Shown here one piece after another: positions 25,453 through 34,039 of a stretch of 64,000 nt of DNA. The DNA is from Leptothoe spongobia TAU-MAC 1115 (GTDB lineage Bacteria > Cyanobacteriota > Cyanobacteriia > Phormidesmidales > Phormidesmidaceae). Both the position numbers and the translations under genes were made by a program. The DNA lies in the NCBI RefSeq assembly GCF_018739885.1, contig NZ_JADOES010000006.1:1-64000 (forward strand), read 5' to 3'. Position 1 is the first letter of the stretch, and every line of letters starts with the position of its first letter. The notes under the pieces are model-generated. The model saw nothing but the letters and a program-made list of their open reading frames with translations, ran no database searches and was not told where the DNA came from.

Positions 25453-26670
25453 TCACGAGGTGGCCTCCTTGGCAGCAGTAGACCTCTCTTTTTTTGATTT
25501 TTCAGATGCCTCTGGTTGGCTGTTGTTATGCTCATAGTCGCTACGTAACTTACGAATTAAGTTAAGCTCAGCTTGGAAGTCAATGTAGTGGGGCAGCTTC
25601 AGATGCTGTACAAAACCTTGTGCTTCAATATTGTCGGAATGATAGAGAACAAACTCTTCATCCTGCGCTGGCCCATCCAGAGATTCTCCTAGATCCTTTG
25701 CCTGCAGCGCTCGATCCACCAGTGCCATGGCCATGGCTTTCCGCTCGTTATAGCCAAACGTGAGGCCATACCCCTGGGTAAACTGGGGTGGAATCTCTTT
25801 GTTGCCTTTAAACTGATTGACCATTTGCACTTCAGTGACCGTGATATCAGCAATGGCGATTTCAAATCCCAGCTCTTCAGGAAAAATTGACACCTCCACC
25901 TCTCCCACCCGAATCTCTCCCGCGAAGGGATGATTTTTGCCGTAGCCCCGCTGGGTGGAATAGGCCATGGATAACAAAAAACCTTCATCACCACGGGCCA
26001 GATTCTGCAGACGGGCATCCCGATTGGTAGGAGTGTTCAACGATTGTCGCGTAATATCAAACGGTTCAACACCTGATCGTTGGCCATCCCCCGTAGGGTG
26101 GGCAGTGCCCACCATCCCAGATTCTGTCTGAGACCCATTCCCCTGCGCCCCATTGCTCGGCGGCATTACCAATCCCTCCTGCTCTAACATATGCGCTACC
26201 CGAGGTGTCGCCTCTGCCGTATCATACTCTTCACTTATCGGCGCAGGAAACGTATTATCCTCAGCTGCCAGCTTAAAGTCCAACAACCGGTGAATATAAT
26301 CAAACGTAGGCCCCAGTTTTTGCCCACCGGGAGCCTCTTTAAAAATGGCCGAGATCCGTCGCTGAATAGCCATTTCGCTCGTATCTAGCGGTTCACTGTA
26401 ATATAGCCGAGGTAATGTTGTCCGGTAAGCCCGCAACAGAAATGCGGCTTCGACCAGATCTCCCCAAGATTGCTTAATTGCCAGTGCTGCCAGATCTGGA
26501 TCGTACAAACTGCCTTCAGCCATCACTCGGTTTACCGCCAGCTGCATCTGTTGCTTGATCTGTTCTAGCGATAGCTCTGGCACATCAGCATCACCTCGCC
26601 GTTTTGCCTTGAGTAGGGCTTCGGCATTGCGAATGGCTTGTTCTCCACCTTTGACCGCAACGTAGGGCAT
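25453..26670 (-). CDS. phnI: C-P lyase core subunit PhnI
   Basis: PhnI (about 405 residues here) is the nucleosidase of the C-P lyase core, which with PhnG, H and L replaces adenine of ATP by phosphonate. MPYVAVKGGEQAI at the start and RQSLNTPTNRDARLQNLARGDEGFLLSMAYSTQRGYGKNHPF are family hallmarks. The start at 26670 is preferred (GGAGAG upstream) over 26682. The region near residues 175-200 (SQTESGMVGTAHPTGDG) carries an in-frame interspersed repeat with the palindrome at 26097-26113 and makes the protein longer than usual. Confidence 0.94.
   Translation of the reverse strand: MPYVAVKGGEQAIRNAEALLKAKRRGDADVPELSLEQIKQQMQLAVNRVMAEGSLYDPDLAALAIKQSWGDLVEAAFLLRAYRTTLPRLYYSEPLDTSEMAIQRRISAIFKEAPGGQKLGPTFDYIHRLLDFKLAAEDNTFPAPISEEYDTAEATPRVAHMLEQEGLVMPPSNGAQGNGSQTESGMVGTAHPTGDGQRSGVEPFDITRQSLNTPTNRDARLQNLARGDEGFLLSMAYSTQRGYGKNHPFAGEIRVGEVEVSIFPEELGFEIAIADITVTEVQMVNQFKGNKEIPPQFTQGYGLTFGYNERKAMAMALVDRALQAKDLGESLDGPAQDEEFVLYHSDNIEAQGFVQHLKLPHYIDFQAELNLIRKLRSDYEHNNSQPEASEKSKKERSTAAKEATS
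26097..26113. repeat. Interspersed palindromic repeat inside phnI
   Basis: Arms GGTGGGCA and TGCCCACC with one central base, preceded by CCGTA. This is the core of a short repeat found between genes in many cyanobacteria. Here it is in frame within phnI and encodes part of an insertion. Confidence 0.6.
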
Positions 26671-26706
26671 AACTCTCTCCAACTGGTTTCGTTAACTAAG
26701 CTCAGT

Positions 26707-27330
26707 TCAATAGCTGTATCCGTGCTTGGTGAATCCCAAGGATTCGTAAACACTTGCTGTCAACTTGGATGTGCGAGGTAATCCCATGATCTGATTTTGA
26801 GCAAAGCACCAGCAATCCAACCCGAGGGGATAATTCGCTGTCATAGTCTCCCACTGTTGCCAAAATGCAGACTCCATGGGCAGGCTCACCTCAATTTCCG
26901 ACAAAATGCCAGGACCTTCTAAGGTAATAGGCTCTCCTCCAGTTAAATTAGGGAGTTGAATCAATAATGATGTGGAGGATTCTGGATATTCGGCAGTTCC
27001 CCAGGAGAATTCGCTGAGTTCGGGTGCATTGTTGAGTTGCCAAATCAAGGCAAAGTCAGCGGCGTGAGGATGGTCAGTAAAACGACAGCCAGTGTGGAAT
27101 ACTAGCCATGAACGTACATCTGCTGGCAATCCTGGCTGTAGCCAGACTGAGGTTTCTAAGTCCAGGAGCGTGAGACAAGTGGCGGCACAGCTAGACTCTA
27201 GCCCTGACGGTGGTGTTAGAGAGACCGTTGTTTGAGGAATGCCGGGTCTTGCTAGCGCATCGAGCAGAGCCCGAAATGTATGCTGGGCGTCATGGATGGC
27301 ATCGGCAAATCCAGCAAGTTGGGTAATCAT
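26707..27330 (-). CDS. phnH: C-P lyase core subunit PhnH
   Basis: This 207-residue protein is of normal PhnH length. AIHDAQHTFRALLDALARPGIPQ is the typical PhnH opening. PhnH is a PLP-transferase-like fold without PLP that binds PhnJ in the core complex. Stop and start with phnG are 2 bp apart, so translation is coupled. Recognisable C-terminal parts are PNLTGGEPITLEGPGI and YPLGLDCWCFAQNQIMGLPRTSKL. Confidence 0.92.
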   Translation of the reverse strand: MITQLAGFADAIHDAQHTFRALLDALARPGIPQTTVSLTPPSGLESSCAATCLTLLDLETSVWLQPGLPADVRSWLVFHTGCRFTDHPHAADFALIWQLNNAPELSEFSWGTAEYPESSTSLLIQLPNLTGGEPITLEGPGILSEIEVSLPMESAFWQQWETMTANYPLGLDCWCFAQNQIMGLPRTSKLTASVYESLGFTKHGYSY

Positions 27331-27332
27331 GG

Positions 27333-27785
27333 TTAGCTTTCCCCTCGCAACATAGTAAAGAAGTTAACGCGGGTGGACTCTACTGCAGCGACTTCGCTAT
27401 GTCGTTGGTCTTGAGCGGCGGTTTGTAGTGGATGAATGACGTTTGTCTGAACCTGGGCATGCCAGCCAGGATGCTGCAGGAGACCATCGCATAGGGCGGC
27501 TAGTTCGGCATGGCGTTTGGAGCGACCGACTACGTAGCCAAAGCCGGTTAGCTGATCGAGCTGTACGACACAACGGGTCAGCGTCATTTCACCCAGGTTG
27601 AAAGGTTGTCCGGTGCCCTCTGCTCGACCGCGCACCATGGTCAAGCCAATTTCGGGCGATCGCAAAAATCCATAGTCAGGTAAATCCTCAAGTGTGGCAA
27701 CACACTGTTCTAAAAGCGGCAGGGGCGCTTTTGCCAAAGTTGACATCCAGATGGCCCGTGATGGTTGTTGTTCTGCTTTCACCAT
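27333..27785 (-). CDS. phnG: C-P lyase core subunit PhnG
   Basis: This 150-residue PhnG is a core subunit of the complex that makes the ribosyl phosphonate. Typical segments are RAIWMSTLAKA, PEIGLTMVRGRAEGTGQPFNLGEMTLTRCVVQL and GFGYVVGRSKRHAELAAL. It is the first gene of the catabolic operon. A near-perfect palindrome at 27814-27839 lies 29 bp upstream of ATG, where a repressor would block the promoter. No clear Shine-Dalgarno site is seen. Confidence 0.94.
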   Translation of the reverse strand: MVKAEQQPSRAIWMSTLAKAPLPLLEQCVATLEDLPDYGFLRSPEIGLTMVRGRAEGTGQPFNLGEMTLTRCVVQLDQLTGFGYVVGRSKRHAELAALCDGLLQHPGWHAQVQTNVIHPLQTAAQDQRHSEVAAVESTRVNFFTMLRGES

Positions 27786-27813
27786 GGCTTAACCAAACGT
27801 TAATCGCTTGTTA

Positions 27814-27839
27814 AATTTGTGTAGACGTCTATACAAATT
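27814..27839. promoter_or_regulatory. Candidate PhnF operator of the phnG operon
   Basis: A 26-bp inverted repeat with 12 of 13 positions pairing. Its core is TGTGTAGACGTCTATACA, flanked by AATT on both sides. The GntR/HutC regulator PhnF is encoded at 60781-61497, and similar sites precede the second phnM and phnC. Regulation is inferred from the shared motif. Confidence 0.75.
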
Positions 27840-27991
27840 ATTAGCATCTTTTGCCCATGATGCAACTGAGATCAGCAACGCCAAAAAATAAATGATCCGA
27901 GGTGGTGGTGGTGTCTTATCTCTAGTGAACGCCTGTTAGGACGATGTCAATTCATGAAAAAGATAAGTTATTAACTGCGCCGTTTACCCAA

Positions 27992-29368
27992 TCAACCAAC
28001 GGCTTGTTGAATCGGAATTTGGAACACAAACTCTGTGCCCTGATCTGGAGAGGAAAAACATTCCAGCTTACCGCCATGTCGTTCTGTCACAATTTGATAG
28101 CTGATAGCCAATCCCATCCCGGTGCCTTTGCCAACAGGTTTAGTTGTGAAAAACGGATTGAAGATCTGTTGCTGTACCTCTGAGGGTATACCCAATCCCG
28201 TATCTGCAATTGAAATGCGAACCCATTGATGGTCGATTAGTGAGGTTTTTAATGTGATTTTTCCTGCTTTTTCGACCCACTCCTGAGAGTTATCTCTTTG
28301 GCCCATATCATCGATGGCTTCAATGGCATTGGCAAGAATATTCATAAAGACCTGGTTGAGCAGACCGGCATAGCATTCGACTGGGGGCAGGTTGTTTGCG
28401 TACTGTTTAATCACCTCAATGGCAGGTCGTTTTGAACTTGCTTTAAGCCGATGGTTGAGAATAGTGAGGGTGTTTTCTAGTCCATTGTGAATATTGACGG
28501 GTTTGATTTCCGCTTCATTCAGGCGTGAAAAATTGCGTAGGGATAAGACGATTTCGCAGATGCGATCGCTCCCCATTTTCATGGAAGATAAAACTTTGGG
28601 TAAGTCTGCCAGAATAAACTCAAGATCCATGCTGTCAGCCTCTGCTTGAATTGCGTTAGCAGGAGAGGGGCAGGCTTTCTGATATTGCTGTATCAGCCTG
28701 ATTAGATTTTGAGTATAATCTTGGACATGTTCCAGGTTTCCGTGTATAAAACTGACTGGATTGTTGATCTCATGGGCCACTCCAGCTACCAGTTGTCCTA
28801 AACTCGACATTTTTTCCTGTTGTATCAGCCATCCTTGAGCTTGCTGAAGTTGTTTCAAGGTGGTGGTCAATTGTTCATTGGTTTGGCTGAGTTCATGGGT
28901 TCGGCATTGGACCCTATGTTCGAGTTCTTCATTGGCTTGCTTGAGCAGCGTTTCAGCTCGTTTTCGTTCTGTAATATTATTCAGTGAGCCGGTGAGTTTG
29001 GCATCCTGACCAAATCGGATCGCCAGTTCTAACCACAGGACAGCTCCCGTTTGATGCGAAAAGCGCAGTTCTAAACCATCCTCTATTTGCTGCTGTAAGG
29101 CAGACTGCCATGTGCCCCTATCCGTTTCCAGGATGAAGGATTCGAGCTGCTGGCCAAGGGACTCTTGGGTGGAATATCCGAGGATTTCGGTCCAGGCTTT
29201 ATTCAGAAAGATCAGACAGCCGTTGCGATCGCACTCGAATACAATTTCCCGTAAGCTTTCTACCAGTTCACGATAGCGTCGCTCTGATTCAGTGAGCTTT
29301 TCAATGAGGCGATACTGAATCTGGGTATGGAGCTCATTCGTCGTATCGTGCTCTTGCATGGGGGGCAT
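27992..29368 (-). CDS. PAS sensor histidine kinase
   Basis: This cytosolic 458-residue kinase has no membrane segments. A PAS domain (about 30-135) includes [25 protein letters not shown], followed by a coiled coil (about 138-185) and a kinase core with H199 in [18 protein letters not shown]-binding motifs are [10 protein letters not shown] (N box), [10 protein letters not shown] (G1) and [11 protein letters not shown] (G2). No response regulator is adjacent, so the partner is unknown. The kinase core strongly resembles that of the protein at 55650-58325. It lies upstream of the phn operon on the same strand but is separated by the operator region. Confidence 0.92.
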   Translation of the reverse strand: MPPMQEHDTTNELHTQIQYRLIEKLTESERRYRELVESLREIVFECDRNGCLIFLNKAWTEILGYSTQESLGQQLESFILETDRGTWQSALQQQIEDGLELRFSHQTGAVLWLELAIRFGQDAKLTGSLNNITERKRAETLLKQANEELEHRVQCRTHELSQTNEQLTTTLKQLQQAQGWLIQQEKMSSLGQLVAGVAHEINNPVSFIHGNLEHVQDYTQNLIRLIQQYQKACPSPANAIQAEADSMDLEFILADLPKVLSSMKMGSDRICEIVLSLRNFSRLNEAEIKPVNIHNGLENTLTILNHRLKASSKRPAIEVIKQYANNLPPVECYAGLLNQVFMNILANAIEAIDDMGQRDNSQEWVEKAGKITLKTSLIDHQWVRISIADTGLGIPSEVQQQIFNPFFTTKPVGKGTGMGLAISYQIVTERHGGKLECFSSPDQGTEFVFQIPIQQAVG

Positions 29369-29379
29369 TACACAGCTAA

Positions 29380-29991
29380 TTAAGCAGCCTTAGCGCTTAA
29401 CTGTTCTAACAATTCTACTGATGTCAGCGTATTGGCATACAGTGGAAAGACATTCTCAATGTAAAATTCCTGCTCGAACACCGTTCGCGCAGAGATGCAA
29501 TCACTCAGCACAGACACATAGTAACCTTTCTCATAGGCTGATCGTCCTGTGGAGTCAATGCAAATGGACGTAACCGCGCCAGCTAAGACTAAATTTCGAA
29601 TGTTTCTTTGCTGGAGGACATGGTCCAGATTAGTATTGACAAAAGCATTTAAGCCTCGTTTTCCAGGAACTTCTAAAATCCTGTCTTGAAAGGGGCTCAG
29701 CTCTTCAATCGTTTGGGACCCCTTCCCACAAGCTTGAAAGGCACCCACTTCCTTAATGGTGTTTAAGATACCGACAGGGTCAACCAGTTCTTCATACCCT
29801 TTGGTAAAAAAAATTGGGGCAGAAATAATTAAAGCCGGTGTTTCTACCAAGCCTTGTATCAGCTGAATCGTATTTCTAACGGTATTACTAGCTTTTGCAG
29901 ATGCTTCAATGACACCGTTTAAGATACCGTCTGAAGCATAATAATCGTTTTGAAAGCCGATTAACAATAGAGCGGTATTGTTTGCATTCAT
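29380..29991 (-). CDS. Isochorismatase-like cysteine hydrolase
   Basis: This 203-residue protein has the three catalytic residues of the family: aspartate in LLIGFQNDYY (D16), lysine in VPGKRGLNAF and cysteine in AVTSICIDSTGRSAYEKGY. Members hydrolyse small amides, carbamates or isochorismate. The substrate cannot be told from sequence. It lies 11 bp upstream of the kinase gene on the same strand, so the two may be co-transcribed. Confidence 0.88.
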   Translation of the reverse strand: MNANNTALLLIGFQNDYYASDGILNGVIEASAKASNTVRNTIQLIQGLVETPALIISAPIFFTKGYEELVDPVGILNTIKEVGAFQACGKGSQTIEELSPFQDRILEVPGKRGLNAFVNTNLDHVLQQRNIRNLVLAGAVTSICIDSTGRSAYEKGYYVSVLSDCISARTVFEQEFYIENVFPLYANTLTSVELLEQLSAKAA

Positions 29992-30388
29992 TACTTCGAA
30001 GACGTCAATTCAACCATTGACTAAGAAACATTATAGGCTTTGATTTCAAGATTCCCCCAATGGAGCTGGCCTAACAGAACGCACGATGGCATTTTGCTGG
30101 ATGCTACTGCTCTCTTTGTGTACTTTTTTCTGACAAACTTTTCGTTAGGTTAGAACTGAGATCTAAGCTACATTCCCACCTGAGACAGGCTTTGGGATGA
30201 TTTAGCCGCTAACGCCCTTAACCAGTCATAAGTTCCCCCTAATTTAAATATATAAGGAGTTTTACAGCCGATTGCCACGTGATCAGCAAGTTTTGTATGG
30301 TGCGTATAGCAATTTTCTAATGCCATTAGGTGCTAGAAAGATGACTGTCTCTATCTACTTATTTGCTCCTTCGCGAGGCCGTTAGGTC
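29992..30388. other. Intergenic region without a visible gene
   Basis: A 397-bp gap between the divergent hydrolase and MscS genes. It must contain both promoters. I saw no ORF, RNA gene or strong hairpin in it. Confidence 0.6.
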
Positions 30389-32002
30389 ATGGCTGCATTA
30401 TTACTATTTTCCATCGAGCTAACGTTTATTATTTTTCTTTGTTGTTTTTTATACGTATCTTTTAATTGGGGCTCTCGTCGGATTTTACAAGTTTCCTCTC
30501 TACAGTTGGATGAAGGTAGCTTTCAGTCCCTGCGGCAAAATGTTCTGGGTATTGTCCTGGTCTCAGGATTTTTGCTGTTACTTTTGGTGGCAGGGTTTAA
30601 TGGCTGGATATTACTCCAGGGTGAGCAGCCCGATGCCTATACGCTATCGTTGATTCAGAATACGCCTCGGACGGTGTGGCTAGGCATTGCAGCTGGTATT
30701 GGCAAAAGTATCTGTCTGCTAGTATTAGTCGGTATTTTGCGGCGACCTCTGCGCCAGTTGTTGGATCGGATCGGTCATGCAGCTAAACAGGTAGAGCAGA
30801 TTACGGCCAATGATGACAGTATTGATCAGCTGTTTGATGCGCTGGGAGCTGTTCTGAGTACAGGCATGTGGCTCCTATCCCTGATTTGGTGTGCTCGTTT
30901 TTTACACTTACCTGAGCAGATTTCCCCTTATTTGTACGCTACATGGCGAATTTATTTGATTATTTCCATTGGTGTTGTTGTTTATAAGTCGGTCACCGTT
31001 GTTGTTGATAGTTTGGATGCACTGAGTAAAAAGTATTCTAATCCTAATAACTTATTTCGGTTCTATGCTCAGCTTCAGCATCTGGTACCATTTCTGAAAC
31101 GTTGTTTGGAATATGTGGTGTGGCTCTATGTGGCCATGCTGGTGATGAGCCAAATCTCCTTGATTGCTAATTTGGCAGACTATGGGGCACAGGCGGTTAA
31201 GGTGATTGCCCTAGTCTTTTTAGGACGCTTGGCTGCCAACATTATGCAGTTGGTCGTTTCGGAGATTTTGCTATCGACGGATGATACCTCACCCGCTGTC
31301 TATCAGCGCCGGATAACGATTACCCCCCTGATTGTGAGCTTACTCAGGTATGTGATTTATTTTGGGACAGCGTTATTCGTCTTGAAAGCACTGAATATTG
31401 ATCCAGGGCCTATCCTGGCAGGGGCCGGAATTGTAGGTATTACCGTTGGTCTCGGGGCACAGAACCTGGTGACAGATTTAGTGAATGGCTTTTTTATCTT
31501 GTTTGAAGATTACTATCTGGTGGGTGATTTTATAGAAACAGAAGAAGCCCAGGGGACTGTACAGTCGATTGAGCTACGCACCACCCGGATTTTGCACCCG
31601 GATGGCCAGATACAGATTTTGCGCAACGGCGATATTGGTTCGATTGTGAACTACTCCAAGAATCCGGTGGATGCGGCGGTGGAAGTGTCGATTACCTATG
31701 AGGTGGATCCGGAAAAGGCATTTGAGATTATTAAACAGGTGGGGGCAGAACTCTGTAAAGTAGAGGACGACATCCTGGAACCGACTAGCATTGTCGGTGT
31801 AGAGACTTTTTCAGAAGAGATTTGCATGATTTACACTCGTACCAAGGTTAAGCCTGGCAAGCATCTCAGGATTCAGCGATTGCTCAGACAGCGCTGTCTG
31901 GTGGAGTTGTTGAAAGAGGATATTGAAGTAGGCTCAATGGATACGAAACTGGTGTTGAAAAGTGGGTTTGAGCAGTTGGGACTGCAAGGCCGTGAGGGGT
32001 AG
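30389..32002 (+). CDS. MscS-family mechanosensitive channel
   Basis: This 537-residue inner-membrane protein has several N-terminal membrane helices, and the MscS core lies at about 300-480. The pore helix is AGAGIVGITVGLGAQNLVTDLVNGFFILFEDYY, followed by the beta domain VGDFIETEEAQGTVQSIELRTTRILHPDGQIQILRNGDIGSI. It releases ions and solutes under osmotic down-shock. The added N-terminal helices make it larger than E. coli MscS (286 residues). It is monocistronic as far as can be seen. Confidence 0.93.
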   Translation: MAALLLFSIELTFIIFLCCFLYVSFNWGSRRILQVSSLQLDEGSFQSLRQNVLGIVLVSGFLLLLLVAGFNGWILLQGEQPDAYTLSLIQNTPRTVWLGIAAGIGKSICLLVLVGILRRPLRQLLDRIGHAAKQVEQITANDDSIDQLFDALGAVLSTGMWLLSLIWCARFLHLPEQISPYLYATWRIYLIISIGVVVYKSVTVVVDSLDALSKKYSNPNNLFRFYAQLQHLVPFLKRCLEYVVWLYVAMLVMSQISLIANLADYGAQAVKVIALVFLGRLAANIMQLVVSEILLSTDDTSPAVYQRRITITPLIVSLLRYVIYFGTALFVLKALNIDPGPILAGAGIVGITVGLGAQNLVTDLVNGFFILFEDYYLVGDFIETEEAQGTVQSIELRTTRILHPDGQIQILRNGDIGSIVNYSKNPVDAAVEVSITYEVDPEKAFEIIKQVGAELCKVEDDILEPTSIVGVETFSEEICMIYTRTKVKPGKHLRIQRLLRQRCLVELLKEDIEVGSMDTKLVLKSGFEQLGLQGREG

Positions 32003-32080
32003 GGTTCGCTAGGAGAAATAGTATCTGTAGAGGATGGTTAGAGGCGGTAGGTCAGGAGAGTTTTGGATTTTGAATTCAGG

Positions 32081-32332
32081 TTACAGAGAATCTTGAAGGA
32101 TTTTTAAAAAGGCCGCTTGTTCCTCTTTGGTGGTCACAGGAAGGCGTTGGAAGTCTGGTTCCTGTAAGCGTACATCAGCATAAATCCTATCGCCATCTTC
32201 ATGGAAGTGGAGGAAGGCTCTGGACTTACGATAGAAGATACCGGTCTTTTTTTCCTTGAGACCGGGTAGAGGACGGATTTGTTCTAGTAGGGGAGCTAGA
32301 GTGGCGATTGTATTTTCAGAGGCATGTTTCAT
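32081..32332 (-). CDS. Small conserved-looking protein of unknown function
   Basis: This 83-residue protein has a compact pattern: a helix (TIATLAPLLEQIRPLPGL), then beta strands GIFYRKSRAFLHFHEDGDRIYADVRLQ and DFQRLPVTTKEEQAAFLKIL. This suggests a small alpha/beta fold of the kind annotated as conserved hypothetical in many bacteria. No signal or catalytic motif is seen. Confidence 0.65.
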   Translation of the reverse strand: MKHASENTIATLAPLLEQIRPLPGLKEKKTGIFYRKSRAFLHFHEDGDRIYADVRLQEPDFQRLPVTTKEEQAAFLKILQDSL

Positions 32333-32405
32333 GGTGGCGTGATTGGCAGGGGAGGTAATGCCGTGACCCCAAAGTTGAAATTGCTATTACGTTACCACTA
32401 GGCGA

Positions 32406-32654
32406 TTAGCAATAGAAATGGCTTCTGTCCAATAGCACCTCACCATGGTCAGGCACCCAGGCAGCCCAAGTATCTTCAGAGGTTTGGCAAAGCAGTTTGG
32501 CTTTATCGTAAGCAAAATAGCTAGGCGGCTGGAGTAGTTTGACCCAGGTATCGCGGGTGTAATTGATCTGGCACACTGAGTACCAGTTGGGAGCCGTTTC
32601 TGCCTCTGGCTCTGATACTAACGGACAGACTGGAGCGCTAGCTTGAAGGAGCAT
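32406..32654 (-). CDS. Small hypothetical protein
   Basis: This 82-residue ORF is rich in aromatic residues (APNWYSVCQINYTRDTWVKLLQPPSYFAYDKAKLL, then TWAAWVPDHGEVLLDRSHFYC). The pattern looks like a small beta-rich protein. There is no recognised domain or signal. It follows the enediyne operon on the same strand after a gap of more than 220 bp. Confidence 0.5.
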   Translation of the reverse strand: MLLQASAPVCPLVSEPEAETAPNWYSVCQINYTRDTWVKLLQPPSYFAYDKAKLLCQTSEDTWAAWVPDHGEVLLDRSHFYC

Positions 32655-32769
32655 GCCCTTTCCCCATGTGAAACTGTATTCAATTTTACAAAGTCAACCT
32701 TAGATTGCTGAATTACTACTAAGAAGTTAATAAAACCTGACAAACGCTGATGTTGCCCGAACGTTTAAT

Positions 32770-32812
32770 TTCTCCATCGCTGCATGACCAAAGCTATCAC
32801 TACTGAAGTGTA
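32770..32812 (+). pseudogene. Fragment duplicated from the 5' end of the gene at 49715
   Basis: About 37 bases starting CTCCATCGCTGCATGACC match the start of the gene at 49715-50110 (CTCCATCGCTGTATGACC and onward). The reading MTKAITTEV then stops, against MTKATTAEG in the full gene. It is a dead copy or a shared element. No further similarity follows. Confidence 0.5.
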
Positions 32813-32881
32813 ACCTTTCGCATTTTATCAAGATATTCCTGAAGAAAATCACCAATTTGTTTACTGATCAATGCTTCTTAT

Positions 32882-34039
32882 CTAAAAAAGATCAGCTGGA
32901 TCTGATCTCTGGACTTGATGGATAGCAATAAATCCACCTATAAAACACATAAAAACAGTTAAAACTTGAACATTGAAGGCCCGACTGATATCCATTTGAA
33001 TGGGCAGCAGTGTGGCTTTGAGAGTCAAATCATAGATGCCTAGCGTCATGGCAAATCCTGGCATATAACCGAGGATTGCTAGAATAAATGACTCTTGAAA
33101 CACTATGGATACTAGATAATTATTGTTATAGCCCATAGCCTTGAGGGTGGCGTATTCGTGTAGGTGGTGGGAGATATCGGTATAAAGCACTTGGTAAACA
33201 AAAACAATACCCACGATCAAGCCAATAACAACACCCAAATCAAAAATAAAACCGATAGCTGTACTTGTTTGCCAGTAGTTCTTTTCAAAATCAATCAGTT
33301 CTTGTTTTGTGAAAACTCTGACATCTTTAGGCAAATAACGTCGCATACGATGAACAACTGAATTTACGTCACTGCCAGGTTTAAGTCGAATTAGACCAAT
33401 ATCAATTGCGCCTTTAGCACGATGATCAAAAATGCGCAGAAAGTTTAAGTTACTGGTGATGACATTGCCATCTGCTCCAAAGGAAGCTCCCATTTTAAAA
33501 ACGCCCACCACTGAGATCTGTCGGCCTTCCAGTTCAGTATTCAAATGCCTCTTCTGCTCTAGTTGGATGGCGACGGAGCCAAATTCTGGTCGTGAGGCCT
33601 GATCAAATAAGACGGTATCTGACAGGTTTAATTGAGATGTCTGTTGGATAACTCCTGATAATCGCAAAGTATTATCGTTCGGTTCAAATCCAGTGACAAA
33701 AATCTGACGTGTCTGGCCGGTTTGAGGATTTTTCCACTGGCCATAGTCCACATAAATTGGACTGACAATATCTACTTCAGGGAATGCCAACGCTTGTAAC
33801 AAGCGACGTTCTGAAAAATGACTCATGCCAATTAAAGCGGTAGAGCGAGGACTGATCAAAAAGATCTCTCCTTGGAGATTAGTATGTAAGCGTACAGCGC
33901 TTTCAAACAGGGCTGCTCTCAAGCCCATTTGCATAAAAATCAAGATCACAGCAAAGGATATCCCGGCTAAAGCAACTAACAACCTGAGCCGGTTATGGGT
34001 TAGCTGTAACCAGGCGACGGGGACTTTGCGAAACATCAT
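32882..34039 (-). CDS. DevC-like ABC exporter permease of the enediyne operon
   Basis: This 385-residue FtsX/MacB-fold permease has four membrane helices (about 13-38, 260-285, 305-330 and 355-375) with a large periplasmic domain between the first two. It matches the DevC family: MFRKVPVAWLQLTHNRLRLLVALAGISFAVILIFMQMGLRAALFESAV, and later HLHEYATLKAMGYNNNYL. DevBCA complexes export glycolipids or other products with TolC. Its start overlaps the DevB-like gene. No DevA ATPase gene is in this operon, so an ATPase must come from elsewhere. It is the last gene of the operon. Confidence 0.9.
   Translation of the reverse strand: MMFRKVPVAWLQLTHNRLRLLVALAGISFAVILIFMQMGLRAALFESAVRLHTNLQGEIFLISPRSTALIGMSHFSERRLLQALAFPEVDIVSPIYVDYGQWKNPQTGQTRQIFVTGFEPNDNTLRLSGVIQQTSQLNLSDTVLFDQASRPEFGSVAIQLEQKRHLNTELEGRQISVVGVFKMGASFGADGNVITSNLNFLRIFDHRAKGAIDIGLIRLKPGSDVNSVVHRMRRYLPKDVRVFTKQELIDFEKNYWQTSTAIGFIFDLGVVIGLIVGIVFVYQVLYTDISHHLHEYATLKAMGYNNNYLVSIVFQESFILAILGYMPGFAMTLGIYDLTLKATLLPIQMDISRAFNVQVLTVFMCFIGGFIAIHQVQRSDPADLF

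Noticed and set aside
33680..33695. GGTTCAAATCC looks like a tRNA T-loop.
   Set aside because: It lies inside the DevC gene and no acceptor, D or anticodon stems can be formed around it.
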